A DNA stretch of 64,000 nt from Cheiracanthium punctorium (Eukaryota; Arthropoda; Arachnida; Araneae; Cheiracanthiidae): NCBI GenBank assembly GCA_038373885.1, contig JAWZYV010019433.1:62001-126000 (forward strand), written 5' to 3'. Both the position numbers and the translations under genes were made by a program. Below the pieces are notes generated by a model. It was not told where the DNA came from and ran no database searches. It worked only from the letters and a program-made list of their open reading frames with translations. Shown here piece by piece: positions 23,490 through 33,407 of the stretch. Numbering within the stretch: the stretch's first letter is position 1; each line of letters starts with the position of its first letter.

Positions 23490-23985
23490 ATCCCTGCGAT
23501 ACGAGTCTCGGGTCTGACTTCATATCATCCGAAACTTCGAGTAAATACAGGTTAGGATTCCTTAGAACAGCGTTCTCAACCTGTGGGGCGCGACCCCCAA
23601 GGGGGGTGCAGGGGGGGGCGAGAAAAACCAAAGAGCAAGTAGTGATGCATGTTTTTAAAAAAATCATCTTATATATTCTCATTTTTACTCAAAAATGTAT
23701 CCATTTTCGCTTTAAATGTTCATTCAAACTTTACTGATAGCATTATTTTCTATAAAATTCGACTAAATGTTCATTATTAAATATTAAAAAGCTGAATGTA
23801 TGCTGAAAAATGTGAGGGGGGGGGGCGCCACTGTAAGTTAGCCTTTGTTGCGGGGGAGCGAGGTTAAAAAGGTTGAGAACCGCTGCCTTAGAAAGTCCTC
23901 CACGGAGGTCAACACCCCCCAACCCCCACTAGGCCTAGATCCCTCGCGCAGATAACTGGCCTGTAACTGCACATTTCATTTCTGA
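23490..23985 (+). repeat. SINE (family A) split by a hAT insertion
   Basis: The family A body blocks appear in order as TCATCCGAAACTTCGAGTAAAT and TAGGATTCCTTAGAA before 23567, and resume after 23886 with CCTTAGAAAGTCCTCCACGG, CTAGGCCTAGATCCCTCGCG and CAGATAACTGGCC. The interruption is exactly the 8-bp-flanked element at 23568-23885. Removing one duplication restores the continuous SINE body. Confidence 0.8.
23568..23885. mobile_element. hAT-type MITE inserted in a SINE
   Basis: The ends CAGCGTTCTCAACCTGTGG and GGTTGAGAACCGCTG are inverted, and the duplication CCTTAGAA is at 23560-23567 and 23886-23893. CAGNGGTTCTCAACC is a widespread hAT terminus in animals. The interior contains GGGGCGCGACCCCC and GGGGGGGGCGCCACTG. 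It has no transposase. The long frames overlapping it on both strands run through it by chance. Confidence 0.92.
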
Positions 23986-24613
23986 CTGCTTCATATCAAA
24001 CAATCAAACACAGATGAAAATAATTTTTCTTGCTTTCGAATTTTCTTTAAACACTTCAATTCATTGGGATTTTCTCTCTATCTGTCTTTTATGAAAAGAA
24101 AAATAATATCCCTATTTACAACAAAACATACAGTTTCCTTCGCTTAGTCTTTATGCAATCTGCACATCTTGTTACAATAATAGAGAATCCCTGACAACAT
24201 GAAATACCACAAAACTGGTAATATAATATGTTTTTTAAAGGATAAGTGATTAGGACTTAACATTCAGGTTTCGACTGTCTTCGTCATTTGACGAGTCTTT
24301 CAGAAACATTTTAAAGTTTTCCGCCATGTACAGCGGTGCAGCTGTGGAATGGAAGCTCACAAAATGTCGAGTATGTGTGGTAAAGCAGTATCGATAAAAA
24401 ACATAAAGAAATGCGTGAAAAGGGACTGTTGGACCAATTAGTTCCTTCATCTCATTTTTCTGCCCCTAGCCTCAGAAACAGTAATTAAAAATACCTCAAA
24501 CTGTTATTAACTAGGTGCGTTATTTTGGAAACAGTTCTTTTTTTTTCCCGGACATTTAAAAGAGAACGGAGTATCGGAGACGGAGTAACGAACGGAAAAA
24601 CGGAAAGGAGTAC
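23986..24613. other. No gene seen
   Basis: AT-rich sequence. The short minus-strand frames here are not coding-like, and the one at 24507-24692 enters the foldback element. Confidence 0.4.
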
Positions 24614-24617
24614 TTAA

Positions 24618-25128
24618 CCCTTTGAGGCGCAACCCTTTCCCAATGCTGAAAGAAGGGCAGCCGTTGCCATCGCTCGACTTAACTACCAGCAATATGGCGG
24701 ACGATCGAAACGTTCATCGCGTGCCACAGATCTAGAGACTCTTTTTTGACGACAGCTGGCTGTGCCGCACAGCCAGCTGTCGTCAAAAAAGAGTCTCTAG
24801 ATCTGTGGCACGCGATGAACGTTTCGATCGTCCGCCATCTTGCTGGTAGTTAAGTCGAGCGATGGCAACGGCTGCCCTTTTTTCAGCATTGGGCGAACTA
24901 TCCAGCTGTTCTCGCCTTCTTCCATTTTTCAGCAGATGTCAGTGCTGTTAAAAAGAATCGTGACAAATTTTTTTGACGGGAAAGGACGTGCTAAAAAGTA
25001 AAGGATTCTCGTGGAGCTCTGTCACCCGCAACTATTTTTATAGAAATCCAATCTATTCTTCGTGACTGGCAACAACCAAAACGTCAGAGTTGGGTACTCC
25101 CAGAGCGGGATCAGTGAGCCTTAAAGGG
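24618..25128 (+). mobile_element. TTAA-targeting foldback family, copy 2 (complete)
   Basis: Flanked by TTAA at 24614-24617 and 25129-25132. It opens CCCTTTGAGGCGCAACCC. Two arms of about 130 bp (AATGCTGAAAGAAGGGCAGC ... CAGCTGGCTGTGC and its complement) meet at ~24773. The unpaired tail carries CAGCAGATGTCAGTGCTG, GATTCTCGTGGAGCT and TCCAGAGCGGG-like words (CCCAGAGCGGGATC), closing CCTTAAAGGG. CCC...GGG ends with a TTAA target fit the piggyBac superfamily. No transposase is present. Confidence 0.88.
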
Positions 25129-25249
25129 TTAAAAGAGAACTTTCACCCAAGTCTAGGGTCCGATCTTTTCAGATTTGAAATTAAAAATATCCCGGTTGAG
25201 GAGAAGAAAATTCGTAAAAGTTGCGGGCCAAACTTCAGGATGTTAGAGA

Positions 25250-25391
25250 CAGGGGCGTAGCCAGGGGGGGGGGATATCGGGATATATCCCCCCCCCGAAA
25301 TGTTTGGATTAGTGATGAAATTCCCTCTATTTATACACATATAAGTTCATATCCCCCCCCCCCCCGAAAAATTTTCCTGGCTACGCGCCTG
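25250..25391. mobile_element. hAT-type G-tract MITE, 142 bp
   Basis: The ends CAGGGGCGTAGCCAGG and CCTGGCTACGCGCCTG are bounded by GTTAGAGA at 25242-25249 and 25392-25399. Inside are G9, GATATCGGGATATA, C9, a short AT-rich spacer and C14. It is related to the copy at 15245-15324 and to the pair at 26264-26919. Confidence 0.92.
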
Positions 25392-25489
25392 GTTAGAGAA
25401 GTCGCGGGCCGTATAATTGGGATTTATATGGGAGTTTGAATGGCTTGTATAGGTTTTAAACGGGGTTTTGATATGTTCCGCTGGCCGGA

Positions 25490-25665
25490 GGTTGCCCACA
25501 TGTGTGCTAAAGTGACTACCTTAGTAAAGAGACCACCTGTCTAAAGCGACCACAATTTTACTTCACAATCACATCACATTTTACCGCTTTCGTAAAATGA
25601 CCACCTTTATAAAGATCACGAGTTTTACTCTTTCTGAAGGTAGTCACATAGGACAGATTGCACTG
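25490..25665. mobile_element. Tigger/pogo-like MITE, left end decayed
   Basis: It carries AAAGTGACTACCTTAG, AGACCACCTGTC and AAATGACCACC words like the element at 9950-11242. The right end reads ACAGATTGCACTG followed by TA. The left end near GTTGCCCACATGTG is too diverged for exact placement. Confidence 0.5.
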
Positions 25666-26255
25666 TATGTATATGAATGATTGAAAAAAATATATATTAC
25701 AATAAATTAAACCACACTAACAGCATGATTCTGATACTGAATTACAAACTGATAGATTACATACAACAAACGTAGATTGCATGATGAGCAGGGGGTGGGT
25801 GGGGGGAGACTGTTCCTTGAATTGTTAATGGTATGCAAAAGTGCCACGCATACGTTGAAAAGAATGTAGTCTCTTTTATTATCGAGTCTGCTGAATAAAC
25901 TTGGAGAGGAAAAGAAAAACGAACACTTTTTTTTTTTATGATGATGACTCAAATTGTACGAAAACACCTTTTTCCCGGTGTATCATATATTTTGCAAATA
26001 ATATAAAATACGAATACGAAGTACGTAGAAACATTGTAAGCAATATTTTGAATAAATATTTTTGCGAGTTTAAACATAACTTTATTATCAACTACTCATT
26101 ATAGGAAATTCGGATAAAGTTTTTTTAACTGCACGGTTTTTGATAGTTTGTTAGATTTGTCTAATAAATGCCTGAGTCTCAATAGCGCCGATAAGGAAAG
26201 GGGAGGAGTGCAAATTTCTTAGAATTTTATCAAAAATTCCTGAAATCCGGTATCA
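25666..26255. other. No gene seen
   Basis: AT-rich sequence with a G-rich tract near 25792-25807. Short frames on both strands at 25707-26104 overlap and are not coding-like. Confidence 0.4.
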
Positions 26256-26263
26256 TTTAGGGG

Positions 26264-26919
26264 CAGGGGCGTAGCCAGAAATTTTTCATGGGGGGGGGTT
26301 ACGATTACTGCAACTCATATATATGTATACATATGTGCGATAATGTAGTGAAGAATATACATTTTGTATGGCAAAAAATTTCTCATAGGGGGGGATATGA
26401 CCCTCTAACCCCCCCCCCTTGGCTACGCCCCTGGGCGACAATAATATTGGATAACTTTTCTAAATAGATATACTTAGTTTAAAGTACTAAATAAATACTG
26501 AAGTATAAGAATATAACCGTGTTTAGTTTTTAAAGTGTTTATAAAATTGTGAATACTTTATTGAGGATTGTGTTGGAATTACCTTTAAAAACATTTGTTA
26601 GTAAAACCTTTGTAAATAGAAAACTTTTAAATAGCATTGCACTAAGCTTAATTCTCCTGATTTTGTTAACAGTTAAACTAATTTACGTGTAAAATATTCA
26701 TTTTAAAAAGTTGTTATATTTAAAAATTGAAAACAGACGTTTCAGACATCGAATCTTATTAAGACATCCTCATACACAGGCGCGTAGCCAGAATAATTTT
26801 TCGGGGGGGGGGGGATATGACCTTACATGTGTATAAATAGACGGAATTTCATCACTAATACAAAAATTTCGGGGGGGGGGGATATATACCGATATCCCCC
26901 CCCCCTGGCTACGCCCCTG
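26264..26919. mobile_element. Composite hAT insertion of two GTAGCC MITEs
   Basis: The outer ends CAGGGGCGTAGCCAGA (26264) and CTGGCTACGCCCCTG (26919) are flanked by a perfect 8-bp duplication TTTAGGGG at 26256-26263 and 26920-26927. Within this span are two complete G-tract MITEs, 26264-26433 and 26777-26919, separated by 343 bp of AT-rich sequence. Neither inner edge carries a copy of the duplication (GGCGACAA after 26433; CTCATACA before 26777). The parsimonious reading is that the pair plus spacer moved as one unit. Confidence 0.85.
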
Positions 26920-26927
26920 TTTAGGGG

Positions 26928-28321
26928 ACTAAGAGAACCTTTTATATACTTTTATACATGCAACACACCCCTAAGATGTGTTCTATAGGACCAGAAAATA
27001 ATTTTTGAGCCTGTTTTAGACAGTTTTATTTTTATAGATCTGAGCTAGAAAAGTGAGAGAGAAATTCAGAAATGTTTAAACACTTACAAACATAAAAGAA
27101 TGACATTATGCAGATAAGTTATGACAAATCTTTAAATAAAAATATGTAAGAAGCATGTTAGAAATAGATAATACTGGGAAGAGATTTTAATTAAAATTTT
27201 GGAAGGGTGTACTTAGAAGCAGCCCATTGAGAGCAGTGTGAAATACGAAGCTTACTACGGGGATTTGGATATCGCGGATGAATACACTTATTTTCCTCTC
27301 ATTCTTAGAATGAGCTATGTAAATCGCCTCCATCCCTCCAAAAATATAAATAAATAAACATAAAAATAAATTTTTTAAAAACTTCATGTGAAAATAATAT
27401 ACACAATGATAGTGGTTTTGCAATGAATTAGCAGAAAACACTCTTGACACATACTTCTTCGAGGCAACAATCGTATTGCATTCGCCACACTTTGCGCATT
27501 GGATGATTTCAAATGGTGCATTGCATCCTTGAGCCTACGTTTTGTTTTGAGACAGATTGAAGACCTCTCTAAAGTAATTCCGTGCACGGAACTATTTTAT
27601 TTCTTATTAATTACATGTAACCATTTCTGATTTTCAAGGGCATGAGAAATTCTTCAAAAATCGAACCATTTCTTATCCCCTACCGAACATCCGAAAAATT
27701 ATTTCTAGAATCCCTTTTTCAATCAACAATTTCAGTCGCATAGTCATACGGTGTAACTTTTCCTCCCCTAAATTGAAGCCTATCCCTCTTTATATTTCCC
27801 AACTGTAACCCTGAACGAAGTAAAAAAGATGCTACTACCTAATCGAACTTCAGTATATTTTCATGCTATCATAATTATTTCGAAGTTAATGCCAAACAGT
27901 TATTTGGATATCTGAGGACATTATAAAATGTTGTATGCTCGAAATCCTCTAGAAAAAATATTTTTTAAGGAAGATAAGGCTAACACATCCACTGCCTTTT
28001 CAAGAGCCTTTTATGCATTTAGATCAGAATGCCTTTTAAGAAAATGGTTCAAAAGAGAAATTAATATAATAAGTAAATAAATAAATAACAATTAGTTTGG
28101 TCATTTAGAGGAATGACTTAAGTTGTTTTCATTACAATTAGCAGAAGTGGTCCACGAATGTTTTCTATATAGCGTATAACAGTGTTGTGCTCATAGTTTC
28201 ATAGAGGGGCAGGATGTTAACATTTAACTGCATTTTTATCCGATTGATGGCATCTCATTCAAATAAAATTTGCAAGATTATTGTGAAGAAGGGTAGACTT
28301 CTAAACATACATTTTTTCCCC
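26928..28321. other. No supported gene
   Basis: A minus-strand stretch at ~27430-27540 reads CNAPFEIIQCAKCGECNT then IVASKKYVSRVF in one frame and could be a relic with a Cys-rich motif. There is no start, splice support or family match I can name. Confidence 0.3.
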
Positions 28322-28500
28322 CTAATGGCCGGCCTCTGCCTTGACGGCTTTGGCCTAGTAGGTGGACCAACGTCACCCCTATGAAGGGACGGACACATTG
28401 ACAACCACGCCCAGTCGGGGATCGAACCCCAACCGCTTGGAATTGAACCCGAAACCGTAGTACGGTGCTTTACCCAACATACAATCCGGTCGACACTAAT
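28322..28500 (-). repeat. tRNA-derived SINE (family C)
   Basis: On the minus strand: GTATGTTGGGTAAAGCACCG (box A region), CGGGTTCAATTCC, and GGGGTTCGATCCCCG, a near-ideal box B. The body follows (GTCAATGTGTCCGTCCC, GGTCCACCTACTAGGCC, AAAGCCGTCAAGGCAGAGG). It differs from families A and B. The single copy here means family assignment rests on the polymerase III boxes and the GC-rich body. Confidence 0.6.
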
Positions 28501-28516
28501 ACATCCATAAAGTGCA

Positions 28517-28699
28517 CAGTAAAATCTTGTTGCAAAGAATTTTGACGCATATTCTAGGTTAGGGAATAAAATATTTTTATTGAAAAAAAAATTCTCAATC
28601 GTACAAATTTTGTTATAATGGATTTCACTTTTAACGAGTTCTTCAGAACGGCGAATTTCATCTTCGGTCCTTCAAATTCGTTATACCGAGATTTTACTG
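28517..28699. mobile_element. Short pogo-like MITE
   Basis: The inverted ends CAGTAAAATCTTG and CGAGATTTTACTG are followed by TA on the right. The interior has TAACGAGTTC and CGTTATACC words common in TA-targeting MITEs. 183 bp, noncoding. Confidence 0.65.
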
Positions 28700-29919
28700 T
28701 ATATAACTGTGTAGACTCATAGACTATTAACCCCATCAGTGTGATGAAAATAGGCAAATAATGTAAAACTGTTTTCACAGTAAATTTTTCATGCAGCTTT
28801 AAAATTATAAAAAGTACAGCAGATAGGTAAAAAGATTTATAATTTAAAAAAAATAACCTCTTAAATTACTTAAAAACTTTAATGCATATTTTATAATACT
28901 TATGTGTTTTAAATAATATAAATTGTAGATGCATTACAGTGAAAACTTTAATCAATGGACGAAATCTCATGTCTGAGCTGTTTTGAGGGTTAAAAAGGCT
29001 TAGCATTTTTTAAAAGAGGGAGAAGGGGCGGAGGAATCATCTACATTTATACATATGGATATCAATTCTCGCAACAGGATTTCACACAATTCTCATTCTC
29101 TGTAATTGTAACTAATTTTATAAACAAATACACACACACGTATAAATAACTGTCACTATTATCTCAACTTCTGCTTTTTCTAAATTCGCCGTATTGCAAA
29201 CCAAACACAAAACATTGTGGATAGTATTTCGTTCTTGCGGAGGAAATGGGAAATACTTCTCAGCAAATAATGTAGAAATAATTATTTTTTTTTTTTAAAT
29301 CTACTTCATCACTTCGAAATAAAAGAAAATATACGTGAGGCCATTTGTATTCAAATGATGGCATTAAAAAACAAACACACAGACAAAAGAAAAAAAAAAG
29401 TAAAAAGCTGTAAAATTAGATATCTAAAAACATTTTTTCCTTGTAAAAACATTCATTTGGAAGGAAGAAGTTGCAGCTATTATTTCTCAGTAACTAAGAA
29501 AACCAGAAATGATGTCTTTTAAATATACGGAAGCGAATATTTAATTGGTAGATCTGGGAAACAAAGTGATTAGTTTGGAATTTTATTTTGAAATGAGAGT
29601 TTACGGATTTTTTTGTCCCCAATTCTTTATGCGTCATCCTAAACATTTAAATGGACAAAAAGTAATTTAGATAAGAATTGGGTTATTTATTTTGCTTTAT
29701 AAACGCGCTAATTTGCTTTTTCTAAAAATAGCTTTTAAACAGTTTAGAAAAGCAAGATATTTTAAAGCCAAAATTTATGCAATTTTGCTTCGCCTCTTAA
29801 CCATCCAATTCGACATTTGGATATTATGTAAACATTGAATTATTTTTCTGTTTTTACAATGAAGTAGGATTTTTATTCTAATGTCTTTAGTGAACTTGTG
29901 AGTGGGGGAGAACGCATTT
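28700..29919. other. No gene seen
   Basis: AT-rich sequence. TTAACCCCATCAGTGTG near 28729 and TTTTGAGGGTTAA near 28993 could be decayed ends of a TTAA-type insertion, but the inverted match is weak. Confidence 0.3.
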
Positions 29920-30030
29920 TCAATGCTTTTTCGATGCTTGAGCTGACGCATTTTCGAATTCGATGCTTTCAACACTTTTGAATGTACTCGATGCTTTTGA
30001 ATGCATTCAATGCTTTTGATGCTTTTTGAC
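29920..30030. repeat. Minisatellite of ~17-18-bp units
   Basis: Repeated ATGCTTTT-GAATG-(T/C)A(C/T)TC words, about six diverged units. The long minus-strand frame across it (repeated SIE/SK-x-IE-x-IQ residues) reflects the repeat and not a gene. Confidence 0.65.
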
Positions 30031-30501
30031 TCTGCACACATTGAGGCTTATACAAGCAATAGAAGAAAAAGAATTTACACATCACATGTGGATGGCGCCC
30101 CCCCCCCCCTTTTTTTGATTATCTTGTAGTTTTTCAGTTGTTAAGGTCTAAATTTGTAAAGATAATTTATGGAGAACCTGAATAATTTATATATTCTGTA
30201 GATCTTATTACCTTTTAAGTCTTAAGTATATGTATGATGATCAAAAAATATTATTCATATTTTTGTTGTATCACAGTATTAGCAGTAAGCTAATATGCTT
30301 TGACTAGTTTCATATTTTTAAGAGGTTTCCCCATCGACTGATGCTTCATGTTTTCCTTCTGTACGTTCTTGTATGCGCTAATACACTTGAAACCATTTCC
30401 ATGCAATATCGACTTGTTATTATTTTCATAAAATGGGCATGCGGACACTAACATTTCGAGACTTGTTTCACAATTACGTCACAAGCTCCGACTTCTTTCA
30501 G

Positions 30502-30609
30502 CTCGCTGAAGGGTATTCCGGCCGAAGTCCGCCGCTCCCTGGAATTTCTGGACACTCTTTTAGATGAATTGGATGACCAGGAGGATAGAACACCAGCACC
30601 AACTTTAAG
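30502..30609 (+). CDS. Internal coding exon A of an unidentified gene with LD-like repeats
   Basis: The acceptor GACTTCTTTCAG precedes the exon and the donor AAG|GTAAGC follows. The exon is 108 bp. With one leading base and two trailing bases it reads SLKGIPAEVRRSLEFLD then TLLDELDDQEDRTPAPTL. LDTLLDEL fits the LDxLLxxL pattern of LD motifs, the short amphipathic helices in paxillin-type adaptors that bind FAT domains, parvin or GIT. That functional link is inference. Exons B (31976) and C (36580) share the phase, the SLE-x-LD core and the acidic follow-on, so the three probably arose by exon duplication and join in frame into one protein. Intron 1 (1366 bp) is loaded with foldback copies. 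The protein family is not recognised, and paxillin itself does not fit the spacing. Upstream exons were not found. Confidence 0.72.
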
Positions 30610-30785
30610 GTAAGCCAGGACTGTTGATTGAAAATATCGTTTAAATCAGAATTGTCGTGTCCGACTCTCGAGCCGCTGCTGTTGTAATATACGTATATCG
30701 CATGTAAGAGCTCACGGATTAGGAATGGATGCGAGACGAGACAGAAATTTACAACTTTTTTGCGAGACGCGACAAACATTTTTAA

Positions 30786-30962
30786 CCCTTTGAGGCGCAA
30801 CCCTTTCCCAATGCTGAAAAATGGGCAGCCGTTGCCTTCGCTCGACTTAACTACCAACAAGATGGCGAACGATCGAAACGTTCATCGGGTGCCACAGATC
30901 TAGAGACCCTTTCTTGACGACAGCTGGCTGTGCCGGCACAGCCAGCTGTCGTCAAGAAAGGA
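30786..30962 (+). mobile_element. TTAA-targeting foldback family, copy 3 (half)
   Basis: TTAA at 30782-30785 precedes CCCTTTGAGGCGCAACCC. The first arm is complete to CAGCTGGCTGTGCC, then the second arm stops after about 23 bp (GTCGTCAAGAAAGG). What follows, CATATTTTTGTCAAATG then TTTTTTTCTAGCGCCCG, matches (inverted) a block near 55366-55412, a separate dispersed repeat. The element lies in intron 1 of the exon A-C gene, 176 bp after the exon A donor. Confidence 0.8.
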
Positions 30963-31393
30963 CATATTTTTGTCAAATGTTTTTTTCTAGCGCCCGTCCT
31001 AAATGCCTAGACAACGGGCTTTATCTTCTATAGTAAAACTATTCACTGAAATTGTGCTTCAATATTTATTTTTAAATACAATGTCATTCTAAAAACAAAA
31101 CAAAACAAATCTATAAGTATATTTATACACATTTAATTATGAAAAAGATGGGGTAATGTAAAAAAAGAAACCTTTTCATGTACAAATTGTATGCAGCTTC
31201 TGAGCTTTTCCACCTCCTTCTTAACATTTAGCAAATGTATAAATTTTACTTTAACAGTTTTCGTTTAAATGTTTTCCCCCCAATTATGTATACAATTAAT
31301 TAAAATAATTTACTTAAAATTTTTATACGAATGATCAGAAATCCGATTGGTCGAAAGGTTAAATTAGTGTTTCCTCAGTTCAATCCTTATTAA

Positions 31394-31773
31394 CCCTCTA
31401 CCTCTGGGAACACCAAACTCTGACGTTTTGACGGTTGCAGTCACGAAGAATAGATTTGATTTCTATAGAAATAGTTGCGGGTGACATAGCTCCACGAGAA
31501 TCCTCTACTTTTCAGCACGTCATTTCCCGTCAAAAAATTGTCACGATTATTTTTAACAGCATTGACATCTGCTGAAAAATGGAAGAAATCGAGACCAGCT
31601 GAATAGATTGCCCAATGCTGAAAAAAGGGCAGCCGTTGCCATCGCTCGACTTAACTACCAGCAAGATGGCGGACGATCGAAACGTTCATCGCGTAGCAAG
31701 ACGGCGTGGTAAGTAGAGCGATGGCAACGGCTACCCTTTTTTCAGCATTGGGAAAGGTTTGCGCCTGAAAGGA
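31394..31773 (-). mobile_element. TTAA-targeting foldback family, copy 4
   Basis: Flanked by TTAA at 31390-31393 and 31774-31777. The orientation is opposite to copy 3: it begins with the tail end (CTCTGGGAACACCAAACTC) and closes with TTGCGCCTGAAAGG. The central arm is deleted from ATCGCG to a short GTAAGTAGAGCGATGG remnant. It lies in intron 1 of the exon A-C gene. Confidence 0.82.
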
Positions 31774-31975
31774 TTAAAGAAACACTATGATCGGCTTCAC
31801 AGCGAAAAAGTCACCGACAAGACACTTTGGGTACAAGTTATCGGAGAAGTTTGAGAACCTCTTGAATAGTCGACTAGTGCTGTTCTAAACAAGTGCGATA
31901 TTTGAATTCCAATAATAAATAGTTTTTTTTTTTGTTGTTGTTATGCTGATGATACGCAAAGCATGTTAATTACAG

Positions 31976-32095
31976 AACCATGAAAAAGGTTCCCCCTGAT
32001 GCACGGAAATCCTTAGAAATCTTAGACAGCGTTCTTGGAGAATTCGACTTAGAAGACAAAGAACTCCGTCGCTGCGAATCAGCTGATAATTTAAA
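31976..32095 (+). CDS. Internal coding exon B of the LD-like repeat gene
   Basis: The acceptor TGTTAATTACAG and donor AA|GTAAGT bound a 120-bp exon of the same phase as exon A. It reads (R)TMKKVPPDARKSLEILD then SVLGEFDLEDKELRRCESADNL. Aligned with exon A, the shared positions are V/I-P, R-(R/K)-SLE-x-LD, (V/L)L and E(F/L)D. The in-frame ATG near the exon start is internal in this reading, although a start codon in an alternative transcript cannot be excluded. The pyrimidine tract upstream is weak near the acceptor, but T-rich sequence lies 40 bp before it. The copy is unlikely to be a pseudo-exon because phase, length and motif are all kept. Confidence 0.75.
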
Positions 32096-32222
32096 GTAAG
32101 TACACTTCTGCTTTTTTTCTTTTCTACTTTTTTAGTAAGAACAATTAAGGCAGTTACAGGAGCAAAAGACTAACATATTTGGCTGTCGTTTATCATACAA
32201 AGTTATTCACAATCACTTACAG

Positions 32223-32937
32223 CAGCGGTGCGCAAACTATTTTCATCTGCGACCCCCTAATTTGCGTAACATTTTGTCGCGACCCCCTATTTTGAGTAAA
32301 ATTTTGTCGTGACCCCTGCATAGACAGTAGACATTTTGTTTAATTCAAAACGAAGTTACATTGAAATTCTTTCTGGGAGTTGCTCTTACAGGGTGTTTTT
32401 AAAAGAGTGTCGCATGACGTCATCGGTTGAAATAACGCGTTTTTAAAATAGCGCACCATACTTATAAACCACCATAAAAAATGTTATAAAAGTTGTAACA
32501 TCATTAAAATCAGTTAATGAATCAACAGATAATTTTATGAAACAATGCTTTATTTATGCATATGTATATAAATACTTTTAATGAAAAATACAAAAGTATT
32601 TTTCATTACACCATAAAAAGTCAATATGAAATATGTGCTTGCAAAGAGCTCATGATTGCTTCTATGTTCGGACCTGTATTGGAAATCGCAAGTCGTAAGT
32701 CATCCTCTGGATCCAATCGAGATCGATGTTTTGTGTTAATGGAACATAGTTTTGAAGATCACTATGCATGATCAATTTGCAGATCACTATGCATGATAAC
32801 GTGGTTCTGAAGCCCCTTCTCTTGTATTATTTGAGTTCCTTGAAATGAATAATTGTAGATTTTTCATAAATTCGAATCTCTTTGAATTTGGCGACCCCCA
32901 AAAATTTTCTCGCAACCCCCCGGTTTGCGCACCGCTG
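32223..32937. mobile_element. hAT-type nonautonomous element, 715 bp, in intron 2
   Basis: The ends CAGCGGTGCGCAAACT and GGTTTGCGCACCGCTG are inverted, with the duplication ACTTACAG at 32215-32222 and 32938-32945. Subterminal GCGACCCCC words repeat inside both ends. The 71-codon plus frame at 32556-32771 is not transposase-like. It lies 127 bp after the exon B donor. Confidence 0.93.
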
Positions 32938-32945
32938 ACTTACAG

Positions 32946-33407
32946 GATGTTAATAATTAAAATTTGCCTATTCATAGAGCTGTACAGCGAAAACTACTAG
33001 TCAGAATGCTGTCAAACTTGCAGGAAACCTTAAAAAGACCATGAGAGAGAGATTTGGGGGATTAAAAAGAAAGTTCAGAAAACTATCACCAAGTGGCAAA
33101 GTTTAATGCGAATAAAACGGACAAATAACCATTCTCAAGGGAAGAAAAAGAATGTTGAAGTTGTCAAGAAGATGCTTTATATTTCTGCGCAATATTAGAA
33201 TTTTCATATTAGCACCTATAACATTGTAAAACGTCATCTAGTGGGGACTTTTTGAACTAATTTTTTCCACCCACATTTCTCTCTCATAGTAATATTTAGG
33301 TTTCTTGCAAAGTCGGTAGCATTCTAACCAGTAGTTTTCGTCGTCCAAATTCCAAATTTCGCTTTCCAAGTCCAAATGTCAACAAGCTTGGTAATTTTTT
33401 TGGAGCA
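32946..33407. other. Intron sequence, nothing further recognised
   Basis: AT-rich sequence. A TCAGAATGCT(G) word near 33001 and its complement near 33327 (CATTCTAACCAGTAG) form a weak inverted pair around AGAGAGA-rich DNA, possibly another decayed TIR insertion. Confidence 0.3.

Noticed and set aside
23324..23737. 137-codon plus frame and 117-codon minus frame
   Set aside because: They run across AT-rich DNA, a SINE and part of a hAT MITE. The repeats explain the composition.
27384..27587. Cys-rich minus-strand reading (CAKCGEC)
   Set aside because: A single short zinc-finger-like block without flanking domain, start or splice evidence.
30498..30860. 120-codon minus frame
   Set aside because: It is antisense to exon A and continues into foldback copy 3. 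The exon on the plus strand has the splice sites.
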